From Styela clava (lineage: Eukaryota; Chordata; Ascidiacea; Stolidobranchia; Styelidae), in the NCBI RefSeq assembly GCF_964204865.1, contig NC_135258.1, positions 13,569,001-13,633,000 of the forward strand: 64,000 nucleotides of DNA. Reading direction: 5' to 3'. Of this stretch, positions 11,954-22,200 are shown one piece after another. The first letter of the stretch is position 1, and each line of letters begins with the position of its first letter. A program made the position numbers and the translations under genes. The notes under the pieces are model-generated. The model was not told where the DNA came from and ran no database searches. It worked only from the letters and a program-made list of their open reading frames with translations.

Positions 11954-12925
11954 CTATTGTTGTGCACAAGTAGGTAATTTTTCAGGTTCCTCTTTCTGTT
12001 CCGTTTTTTTCTTTGCTGGTGAATCTTCATACGTTTCTTGTTGTCGGTATGGCACTGCATAAACTATTTCTTTAGGATCAAAGTGGGTTAGATCAAACTC
12101 TTCTAAATCTTTACTTGCGATATCAGGGCTTGTTCGCTTAGGGAGATAATTTTCTATATTTTGTAAAACGGACAAATCTTCAAACTTTTTAGGAAATAGA
12201 ACATTAAACATAACTATAAGATCTCCCTTTGCACCAGTTTTGGAGTTTAACACCGGCATGCCTTCATTTTTCGCACAAAGCATATCGCCTGTCCTTATTA
12301 CTGTTCCTGGTTGTGTCTTTAACACAATTTTTCGACCATCAAGATGTGTAAAAACAAGTTTCAAACCACATAACGCATTAGTTATAGAAATATTCTTTTG
12401 TATATACAAATCATGTCCACATCTTCGAAAGTTACTATGTGGTTGCTCTTTTATAGTGCAAACAATGTCACTTGCCGCATCTGGTTGATTAAGCATTGTA
12501 TCACCTTCACCCTTTATCCAAATCTGATGCCCATTTCTTGCCCCGCGAGGTATGGTAACAGCATGGTATTTTTCTTTCTGAAGAGTCCCTTGCCCAAAAC
12601 AAACATCACATGTAAGAAGTCTGAAGCCTTTACCATCGCAATTCGTACAGTTGTTTAAAATTCCTGGATCGGACCTTCCGGTGCTTGAGCATACAGCACA
12701 GCTGTGCTTCTTAATACCACGCGAGCAAGAGGTACATGGTGTTTTTTTGTCTGCGCGAATTCTGACACTCATTCCTGTGTACAATTTATCCAGTGATATT
12801 TCAATTTGATGATGTACATTCTGTGGTTTGTTTGGATTTGCATTGACCTCTGCTATTTTTATCCAATCAGTTTTCAATGCATCTCGTCCAAGTAATGATT
12901 TAATTTCCTCTTGAATATCTGCCAT
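11954..12925 (-). CDS. DNAJA-type (type I Hsp40) co-chaperone lacking a J domain
   Basis: One uninterrupted frame of 323 residues from ATG at 12925. Residues about 36-265 match the substrate-binding half of DNAJA proteins: NVHHQIEISLDKLYTG leads into a cysteine-rich zinc region with all eight cysteines (C64/67, 76/79, 93/96, 106/109), then C-terminal beta domains (VTIPRGARNGHQIWIKGEGD; TNALCGLKL; KNEGMPVLNS; FDPKE). The tail ends CAQQ, a CaaX-like box as in DNAJA1/2, suggesting farnesylation. Missing: the N-terminal J domain with HPD and the Gly/Phe linker, replaced by about 35 unrelated residues. The first two zinc modules have lost the usual CxxCxGxG glycines. DNAJA proteins normally stimulate Hsp70 ATPase through HPD; this one could bind clients or dimerise but not stimulate in the standard way. 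It could be a specialised holdase/regulator, a retrocopy, or a gene with an unseen upstream exon. Confidence 0.85.
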   Translation of the reverse strand: MADIQEEIKSLLGRDALKTDWIKIAEVNANPNKPQNVHHQIEISLDKLYTGMSVRIRADKKTPCTSCSRGIKKHSCAVCSSTGRSDPGILNNCTNCDGKGFRLLTCDVCFGQGTLQKEKYHAVTIPRGARNGHQIWIKGEGDTMLNQPDAASDIVCTIKEQPHSNFRRCGHDLYIQKNISITNALCGLKLVFTHLDGRKIVLKTQPGTVIRTGDMLCAKNEGMPVLNSKTGAKGDLIVMFNVLFPKKFEDLSVLQNIENYLPKRTSPDIASKDLEEFDLTHFDPKEIVYAVPYRQQETYEDSPAKKKTEQKEEPEKLPTCAQQ

Positions 12926-12929
12926 TTTT

Positions 12930-12945
12930 CTGAAATACATGAAGT
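12930..12945 (-). promoter_or_regulatory. Splice-acceptor-like site just upstream of the DNAJA-like ATG
   Basis: On the minus strand the sequence is atgtatttcag followed by aaaa and then the ATG at 12925. A pyrimidine-rich tract ending in AG four bases before a start codon is typical of either a 5' UTR intron or a spliced-leader trans-splicing site, a process known in tunicates. The sequence alone cannot say which. Confidence 0.45.
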
Positions 12946-14160
12946 TGTTACATAGCCATTAGTTACTACAAGTATCAATCTAAATTAGTAGCTAAGGCAT
13001 TTTAGTGTCAGCCCTAACTTTGCTTAGAAATCAGTCTAATTTACTTCCGAGGTAGCAAGACCTTGCTTTGAGCAAAAAAAATTGAAGTACGACATACTCT
13101 TGTCAATTAATATCACACGAGCGGATAGATCTGTAACGACAGTACTAGCCCTCTGAACAACACTGATAGGTTTTAGACAATATATAATTATAGGCTTATA
13201 AGAAAATTCCGAAATATTTCCAGTAATGTAAATATGAACAGAATATGTCTTCATTTTTTTTTAAATGAAAAATAACATAAATATTATATTACCAAAAATA
13301 ATTATCAACAGTACATTATTAATATGATATACATGGTTTTACATCCAAGGAAGAATTCGTCATCATCCATTTTTTCCATAATTCATATACCGGGGTACCG
13401 GTAGGTGGTAATCAGCATCATTTTTACGATTACAATATTATTATTATTAAGATGAAGCATGTAAAAACAAGTTTTTCAAATTATTATATATCTACCAATT
13501 ACATACACTTATATGGATGGACATTTGTATACATATTCTTCTATAGGTATACTTCTATTATACTTACTATAAACTTAGCTCTCTTTTGAAATTAAGTAAT
13601 TTCCTATGTTGCTCTACTTTATTTTGACATTTTGAAGCATTTTTCAGTTTTTAACAGTGTTTATTAAACTAACACTTGGCATCACATTTTAAAAAATTAC
13701 TGCATTTCGATGCAACCAAATCTCATATCTAGTATAGTAATACACAATAACAAAATAATAGCATTTCCTCTAACTTCATACTTAAATTGTGTGCAATTAG
13801 TTAGGTAGTTAAAAACAACTGTGCGTGTGATGAGCGAGACGGCATGTAATAGACAATACGTTTATTTCGTCGTGCAAGAAATCACTACACAAATTCAGAA
13901 TAAGAAAAAAAATTATGCATTACAGTAATGGATTTCATTGCAATTGACTGGAAGTCGCGATAGACCAGAAATGGTCATCATAAGTCAGAAAGTCTGCGAC
14001 ACCAAGATTCAAAATGAGTCAATAAAAAAATTGAAATAAAAGCAATAAACACAAAGAGAAACTTAGTCCCTCAATAATTTACCAACAAGGTTGATATGAA
14101 TCTTCATACATGATTTGGGAGAGATAGTAAAATGAAAGTCGGGAAATTCAATTGATACAG
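12946..14160. other. Intergenic, nothing recognised
   Basis: AT-rich DNA upstream of the DNAJA-like gene. I looked for a J-domain exon (HPD codons on the minus strand) and did not see one. A short palindromic ggggtaccggta tract occurs near 13391. Confidence 0.4.
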
Positions 14161-14613
14161 TAGGCTAATTTGCATGGGAACTGGGGCGATATAATGAATC
14201 TAGAAGCAGTTCAGAGGAAGTTTACAGCACAAATAAGCTGTTGTATAGGACAGAGTTATGAGAACCGCTTGAAGGTTTTGGGACTGACAACATTGTTAGA
14301 AAGAAGAATGAGAGGTGAGTTAATAGAAGCCTTCAAAATACTAAATGGTTTTTGTACATATGCGCAACAATTTTTCAACAAGTCTCCTAGAACTGGTAAC
14401 CTTGTAAGACAAAATCAGCATTCAAAGTTGAACTTTTTTGGGAACAGGGTCGTAAAATACTGGAACAGCTTACTATTAAATGTGACGTCAAGTGCATCTG
14501 TGAATATTTTCAAACACAATTTGGATAAATACAGAGATTCCCATGTGTCCAACCCAAGTACACTTGGACAATACTGGGAATTGTCAAATATGATATTGGA
14601 GAGAATTAGATAG
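14161..14613 (+). mobile_element. 3' fragment of a non-LTR retrotransposon (LINE) ORF2
   Basis: A frame read from about 14170 to 14613 (TAG) translates as the region after the reverse transcriptase core in CR1/Jockey-like LINEs: LEAVQRKFTAQI, then YENRLKVLGLTTLLERRMRGELIEAFKILNG, then FFGNRVVKYWNSLLLNV and VNIFKHNLDKY. These are the conserved QRRFT / RGDLIExYKILNG / RVVxxWNSLP blocks. Everything upstream (endonuclease and RT core) is missing, as in 5'-truncated insertions. The frame is unbroken over about 145 codons, so the copy may be fairly young. The 3' UTR may continue to about 14870; no clear tail or target duplication was found. Confidence 0.82.
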
Positions 14614-16395
14614 TCCAGTTTTCGACATTTGTGTATTAAATGGATTAGCAATACTATTTGGGTAATTGTCTAATGTCCTTTCCAGTGCTTTCACTAGTCA
14701 TAATTTGTCTAGTCTTAATTGTAGTAATTTTTGTGATAGACTACTGTGATACATTGTTTTATACAGGTGTTATAGATGTTTATACCGTGGTATATTTATA
14801 TTGTAGATTTTGAAGTTGTACTAGGTCTGTAGGTGTGAAACCCAAAGAGGTATTATTTGTTTAATTATAAAAATAGTTCACCATATCATTCAGCTGTGCT
14901 TCTGTACAATTGCATCGATTAAATTCTTATCTATTGTCATATGCAACATTAAATCGAGCGATTATTTTATTTGATGAGAAATATTAAATTATAGGCAACC
15001 TCCTTGTACAAAATCGAAGGCGCAATTTATACTCCATGACAACCAGCCACATGAAACTTTCAAGGAAGAAAATAAAATTTAGCCCAAGGTCAAAGTTACG
15101 CGCATATATCGAGATCGGACTCCACACACTTTTTGGTTTTGGTTGGTTACCGGTAGCTAGTTAGTTTGTAAACAAACAGCTGTACACATTATTTCTAGAT
15201 GAAAATGACCACTGTGAAGCTAGTAGCAAACCTTCTTCTAATTTTGCGCAGCGGTGCGTATAATCTCGTTTTTGTGCTCATTGAAGGGTGATATGACAGT
15301 TTTGTGCTTATTGAAGGGTGGTGGCGTAAAACATGGGCGAGTCCTAAATTCCACACAGAGAACAATGATTAAGTTTGTAGACAGGCTGTGGAAGAAATAC
15401 ATCACGATAAGCAGTAAATTCAAATATATTTGACGGCAACTTAGGATACAGAGTGGAGAGCATCCCGGCGGTTTGATCGCCTATGCAGTTTCATTTGTCA
15501 TAGTACGTTGTCGAAATTAAATATACTCGGCTGATAAAATTGATCAGGACAAATATTTTGACAAAAAATGTTAGATTACGTATTCATATAAGCTTGAAAA
15601 TATAACGAAACGAGTGTTCCATGTCACCTGCATAGGTTTCGGTAATAACTGCTAATTAAAAGCTAAGTTATGTTCAATTTATGTGACATTTTTTGGAAAT
15701 ACTTCTCATGCCTGCAAACATTTATACAGAGGTGCAAGATGGTACGCGAACTAAGAGAAATAAGCAATATCAACCGAGCCATTGAGTTGAGGTCCAAATC
15801 GTCTGACCAACTCGATTTACATTATTAAACACTGTGATACCGATAAAAATTTATATGGTGCCCATTCCGTGATGCTTTATGCGCGCTGCTTATTTTGCTA
15901 AAGTGTTAATTCAACCAAGAGCCCCGAGCATTTTTGTATAACTTTAAAAATATTTCAAAACCAGCCTACTAAATTACAACATTTCGTAGCCGTAAAAGTG
16001 CTTTACTGCGTTTCAAACTGTGTATTGTATTACGTAACAAACGTTAAACTTCATTATAATATGTCTTAGTAATTTAAGAAGTTTCACATGCATTTTGTAG
16101 TATAAAGCAAATTCTTCAACACATGCAATAAACAGAACGTAAAAATTGTTTTGTTTCAATATGTCTCACTGGCGCTGAAATCAGAAGTCAGGTTATTATA
16201 TGTCGTACATTATCGTTATATCGTAATTTGGATATTTTGAAGATCAGCATAACGTCTCTTCTATATTGGTGGCGCGAAATATTAATTTTTTATTCAAGAG
16301 ATGACAAATTTCCAGAATTATGTGCAATCGTGTCATTAATACACGATAATTTTATAAAAATGGTACAAACAAAATTATGCAATTTACAAAAGTCA
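14614..16395. other. Intergenic left flank of the satellite array
   Basis: No gene recognised. It holds the probable LINE 3' tail (to about 14870), a two-copy tandem duplication of about 31 bp around ttgtgctcattgaagggtg at 15268-15330, and the 22-bp block at 15208-15229 that recurs inverted on the other side of the satellite array. Confidence 0.45.
15208..15229 (+). repeat. Left copy of a 22-bp inverted repeat flanking the satellite
   Basis: This block (accactgtgaagctagtag and two to three further bases) is present as an exact reverse complement at 25008-25029 on the far side of the array. A 22-bp exact match is unlikely by chance at this distance. Similarity fades quickly beyond the block. 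Confidence 0.6.
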
Positions 16396-19292
16396 AAAAA
16401 GCTAATTTTGGCAACTTTCAAATCCCTGCAGCACACTCTCCGCACAAGAGGCATTTGATTTGATTATTTTATGTTAAAGAAGTTTATCTGAAGTTTGCCA
16501 CACAACTAGAACCTAAGCCATATTTATTTTAGAATCTGGAGTATTCTCATAGCGAAAATGGCCTTATTTGGAAAAATTACGTATAGCGAAAAAAGCTAAT
16601 TTAGTCAATTTTCAAAGCCTAGCAGCACACCCTTCCGCACAAGAAGCATTCGATTTGATTCTTTTATGTTAAAGAAGTTTACCTGAAGTTTTCCACAAAA
16701 CTAGAACTAAATCCTTTTTTATTTTAGAATCTGGGGTATTCTCATATCGAAAATGGCCTTATTTGGAAAAATTACATATAGCGAAAAAAGCTAATTTAGT
16801 CAATTTTCAAAGCCTAGCAGCACACCCTTCCGCACAAGAGGCATTCGATTTGATTCTTTTATGTTAAAGAAGTTTACCTGAAGTTTGCCACACAACTAGA
16901 ACCTAAGCCTTTTTTATTTTAGAATCTGGGGTATTCTCATAGCGAAAATGGCTTTATTTGGAAAAATTACGTATAGCGAAAAAAGAAAATTTAGTCATTT
17001 TTCAAAGCCTAGCAGCACACTCATCCGCACAAGAGGCATTCGATTTGATTCTTTTATGTTAAAGAAGTTTACCTGAAGTTTGCCACACAACTAGAACCTA
17101 AGCCTTTTTTATTTTAGAATCTACGTTATTCTTATGGCGAAATTGGCCTTATTTTGAAAAATTACGTATAGCGAAAAAAGCTAATTTAGTCAATTTTCAA
17201 AGCCTAGCAGCACACCCTTCCGCACGAGAGGCATTCGATTTGATTCTTTTATGTTGAAGAAGTTAACCTGAAGTTCTCCACACAACTAGAACCTAAGCCT
17301 TTTTTATTTTAGAATCTGGGGTATTCTCGTAGCGAAAATGGCCTTATTTGGAAAAATTACGTATAGCGAAAAAAGCTAATTTAGTCAATTTTCAAAGCCT
17401 AGCAGCACACCCTTCCGCACAAGAGGCATTCGATTTGATTATTTCACGTTAAAGAGGTTTACCTGAAGTTTTTCCTACAACTAGAACCTAAGCCTTTTTT
17501 ATTTTATAATCTACGTTATTCTTATGGCGAAAATGGCCTTAATTGGAAAAATTACGTATAGCGAAAAAAGAATATTTAGTCATTTTTCAAAGCCTAGCAG
17601 CACACTCATCTGCACAAGAGGCATTCGATTTGATTCTTTTATGTTAAAGAAGTTTACCTGATGTTTGCCACACAACTAGAACCTAAGCCTTTTTTATTTT
17701 AGAATCTGGGGTATTCTCATAGCGAAAATGACCTTATTTGGAAAATTACGTATAGCGAAAAAAGCTAATTTAGTCAATTTTCAAAGCCTAGCAGCACACC
17801 CTTCCGCACGAGAGGCCTTCGATTTGATTCTTTTATGTTGAAGAAGTTAACCTGAAGTTTTCCACACAACTAGAACCTAAGCCTTTTTCATTTTAGAATC
17901 TTGGGTATTCTCGTAGCGAAAATGGCCTTATTTGGAAAAATTGTTTCCATTACATTTGAACCCATGACAATTGCACCTGTATGCTATTGCACCTATGGAA
18001 TTTTTTTTGTTTCACGGATAGTTAAACCCATACTAACCCTAACCCATGGGTTTTAGCACCCGCATATAAATTGAACCCGTGGATATACGCATGGGTTCAA
18101 ATGTACATGGGTTCAAATGTACGGTCACCGGAAAAAATTACGTATAGCGAAAAAAGCTAATTTAGTCAATTTTCAAAGCCTAGCAGCACACCCTTCCGCA
18201 CAAGAGGCATTCGATTTGATTATTTCACGTTAAAGAGGTTTACCTGAAGTTTTTCCTACAACTAGAACCTAAGCCTTTTTTATTTTATAATCTACGTTAT
18301 TCTTATGGCGAAAATGGCCTTAAATGGAAAAATTACGTATAGCGAAAAAAGAAAATTTAGTCATCTTTCAAAGCCTAGCAGCACACTCATCCGCACAAGA
18401 GGCATTCGATTTGATTCTTTTATGTTAAAGAAGTTTACCTGATGTTTGCCACACAACTAGAACCTAAGCCTTTTTTATTTTAGAATCTGGGGTATTCTCA
18501 TAGCGAAAATGGCCTTATTTGGGAAAATTACGTATAGCGAACAAAGCTAATTTAGTCAATTTTCAAAGCCTAGCAGCACACCATTCCGCAAGAGGCATTC
18601 GATTTGATTCTTTTATGTTGAAAAAGTTTACCTGAAGTTTTCCACACATAGAACCTAAGCCTTTTTTATTTTAGAATCTGGGGTATTCTCATAGCGAAAA
18701 TGGCCTTTTTTGGAAAAATTACGTATAGCGAAAAAAGCTAATTTAGTCAATTTTCAAAGCCTAGCAGCACACCCTTCCGCACAAGAGGCATTCGATTTGA
18801 TTATTTCATGTTAAAGAGGTTTACCTGAAGTTTGCCACACAACTAGAACCTAAGCCTTTTTTATTTTAGAATCTGGGGTATTCTCATAGCGAAAATGTCC
18901 TTATTTGGAAAAATTACATATAGCGAAATAAGCCTATTTAATCAATTTTCAAAGCCTAGCAGCACACCCTTCCGCACAAGAGGCATTCGATTTGATTCTT
19001 TTATGTTGAAGAAGTTTACCTGAAGTTTTCCACACAACTAGAACCTAAGCCTTTTTTATTTTAGAATCTGGGGTATTCTCATAGCGAAAATGGCCTTTTT
19101 TGGAAAAATTACGTATTGCGAAAAAAGCTAATTTAGTCAATTTTCAAAGCCTAGCAGCACACCCTTCCGCACAAGAGGCATTCGATTTGATTATTTCCCA
19201 TTAAAGAAGATTACCTGAAGTTTTCCACACAACTAGAACCTAAGCCTTTTTTATTTTAGAATCTACGTTATTCTTATGGCGAAAATGGCCTT
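16396..19292 (+). repeat. Forward half of the satellite, about 14 units
   Basis: Two unit variants alternate: variant A reads ctggggtattctcatagcg after the landmark, variant B reads ctacgttattcttatggcg (at 17116, 17506, 18287 and 19258). The three-unit block 17311-17894 (A-B-A) is duplicated as 17895-18481, sharing private changes such as tatttcacgttaaagagg and tttttcctacaac. The second copy carries a 187-bp MITE. Confidence 0.9.
17943..18129. mobile_element. 187-bp MITE inside a satellite unit
   Basis: It interrupts the otherwise regular repeat between ggaaaaatt (17934-17942) and ggaaaaaatt (18130-18139), which form a 9-10-bp target duplication. The ends are inverted: gtttccattacatttgaac at the left and the complement of ggtgaccgtacatttgaac at the right. 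Further gggttcaaatgtac and cccatg motifs repeat inside, with a taaccctaaccc stretch. No coding capacity. The superfamily is uncertain; a 9-bp duplication would suit Mutator-like or Merlin-like elements. Confidence 0.8.
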
Positions 19293-22200
19293 ACTTTGAA
19301 AATTGACTAAATAAGCTTATTTCGCTATATGTAATTTTTCCAAATAAGGCCATTTTCGCTATGAGAATACCCCAGATTCTAAAATAAAAAAGGCTTAGGT
19401 TCTAGTTGTGTGGAAAACTTCAGGTAATCTTCTTTAATGGGAAATAATCAAATCGAATGCCTCTTTTGCGGAAGGGTGTGCTGCTAGGCTTTCAAAAATT
19501 GACTAAATTAGCTTTTTTCGCTATGCGTAATTTTTCTAATTAGGGCCATTTTCGCCAAGAGAAAAACGTAGATTCTAAAATAAAAAAGGCTTAAGTTCTA
19601 GTTGTGTGGAAAACTTCAGGCAAACCTCTTTAACATGAAATAATCAAATCGAATGCCTCTTGTGCGGAAGGGTGTGCTGCTAGGCTTTGAAATTTGATTG
19701 AATCAGCTTTTTTCGCTATACGTAATTTTTCAAAAATGGGCCATTTTCGCTTCGATAATACCCTAGATTCTAATAAAAACAAGGCTTAGGTTCGAGTTGT
19801 GTGAAAAACTTCAGATAAACCTCTTTAATAATAAACAATCAAATCGGATGCCTCTTGGGCGGAAGGGTGTGCTGCTAGGCTTTGAAATTTGATTGAATCA
19901 GCTTTTTTCGCTATACGTAATTTTTCAAAAATGGGCCATTTTCGCTTCGATAATACCCTAGATTCTAATAAAAACAAGGCTTAGGTTCGAACTGTGTGAA
20001 AAACTTCAGATAAACCTCTTTAATAATAAACAATCAAATCGGATGCCTCTTGGGCGGAAGGGTGTGCTGCTAGGCTTTGAAATTTGGTTAAATCAGCTTT
20101 TTTCGCTATACGTAATTTTTCCAAATAAGGCCATTTTCGCTTCGATAATACCCTAGATTCTAATAAAAACAAGGCTTAGGTTCGAACTGTGTGAAAAACT
20201 TCAGATCAACATCTTTAATAATAAATAATCAAATCGGATGCCTCTTGGGCGGAAGGGTGTGCTGCTAGGCTTTGAAATTTGATTGAATCAGCTTTTTTCG
20301 CTATACGTAATTTTTTCAAAATGGGCCATTTTCGCTTCGATAATACCCTAGATTCTAATAAAAACAAGGCTTAGGTTCGAGTTGTGTGAAAAACTTCAGA
20401 TAAACCTCTTTAATAATAAACAATCAAATCGGATGCCTCTTGGGCGGAAGGGTGTGCTGCTAGGCTTTGAAATTTGGTTGAATCAGCTTTTTTCGCTATA
20501 CGTAATTTTTCCAAAATGGGCCATTTTCGCTTCGATAATACCCTAGATTCTAATAAAAACAAGGCTTAGGTTCGAGTTGTGTGAAAAACTTCAGATAAAC
20601 CTCTTTAATAATAAATAATCAAATCGGATGCTTCTTGGGCGGAAGGATGTGCTGCTAGGCTTTGAAATTTGGCTAAATCAGCTTTTTTGACTATAAGTAA
20701 TTTTTCCAAATAAGGCCATTTTCGCTTCGATAATACCCTAGATTCTAATAAAAACAAGGCTTAGGTTCGAGTTGTGTGAAAAACTTCAGATAAACCTCTT
20801 TAATAATAAATAATCAAATCGGATGCCTCTTGGGCGGAAGGGTGTGCTGCTAGGCTTTGAAATTTGGTTAAATCAGATTTTTTCGCTATACGTAATTTTT
20901 CCAAAATGGGCCATTTTCGCTTCGATAATACCCTAGATTCTAATAAAAACAAGGCTTAGGTTCGAGTTGTGTGAAAAACTTCAGATAAACCTCTTTAATA
21001 ATAAATAATCAAATCGGATGCCTCTTGGGCGGAAGGGTGTGCTGCTAGGCTTTGAAATTTGGCTAAATCAGCTTTTTTCGCTATAAGTAATTTTTCCAAA
21101 TAAGGCCATTTTCGCTTCGATAATACCCTAAATTCTAATAAAAACAAGGCTTAGGTTCAAGATGTGTGAAAAACTTCAGATAAACATCTTTAATAATAAA
21201 TAATCAAATCGGATGCCTCTTGGGCGGAAGGGCGTGCTGCTAGGCTTTGAAATTTGGCTAAATCAGCTTTTTTCGCTATACGCAATTTTTCAAAAATAGG
21301 CCATTTTCGCTTCGATAATACCCTAGATTCTAATAAAAACAAGACTTAGGTTCGAGTTGTGTGAATAACTTCAGATAAACCTCTTCAATAATAAATAATC
21401 AAATCGGATGCCTCTTGGGCGGAAGGATGTGCTGCTAGGCTTTGAAATTTGGTTAAATCAGCTTTTTTCGCTATACGTAATTTTTTCAAAATGGGCCATT
21501 TTCGCTTCGATAATACCCTAGATTCTAATAAAAACAAGGCTTAGGTTCGAGTTGTGTGAAAAACTTCAGATAAACCTCTTTAATAATAAACAATCAAATC
21601 GGATGCCTCTTGGGCGGAAGGGTGTGCTGCTAGGCTTTGAAATTTGGTTAAATCAGCTTTTTTCGCTATACGTAATTTTTTCAAAATGGGCCATTTTCGC
21701 TTCGATAATACCCTAGATTCTAATAAAAACAAGGCTTAGGTTCGAGTTGTGTGAAAAACTTCAGATAAACCTCTTTAATAATAAATAATCAAATCGGATG
21801 CCTCTTGGGCGGAAGGGTGTGCTGCTAGGCTTTGAAATTTGGCTAAATCAGCTTTTTTCGCTATAAGTAATTTTTCCAAATAAGGCCATTTTCGCTTCGA
21901 TAATACCCTAGATTCTAATAAAAACAAGGCTTAGGTTCGAACTGTGTAAAAAACTTCAGATCAACATCTTTAATAATAAATAATCAAATCGGATGCCTCT
22001 TGGGCGGAAGGGTGTGCTGCTAGGCTTTGAAATTTGATTGAATCAGCTTTTTTCGCTATACGTAATTTTTCAAAAATGGGCAATTTTCGCTTCGATAATA
22101 CCCTAGATTCTAATAAAAACAAGGCTTAGGTTCGAGTTGTGTGAAAAACTTCAGATAAACCTCTTTAATAATAAACAATCAAATCGGATGCCTCTTGGGC

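Noticed and set aside
11692..12060. 122-codon minus frame overlapping the 3' end of the DNAJA-like gene
   Set aside because: Overlaps the conserved DNAJA frame out of phase and has no family resemblance.
18036..18049. Telomere-like taaccctaaccc stretch
   Set aside because: Only about two units, and it lies inside a MITE; not an interstitial telomere array.
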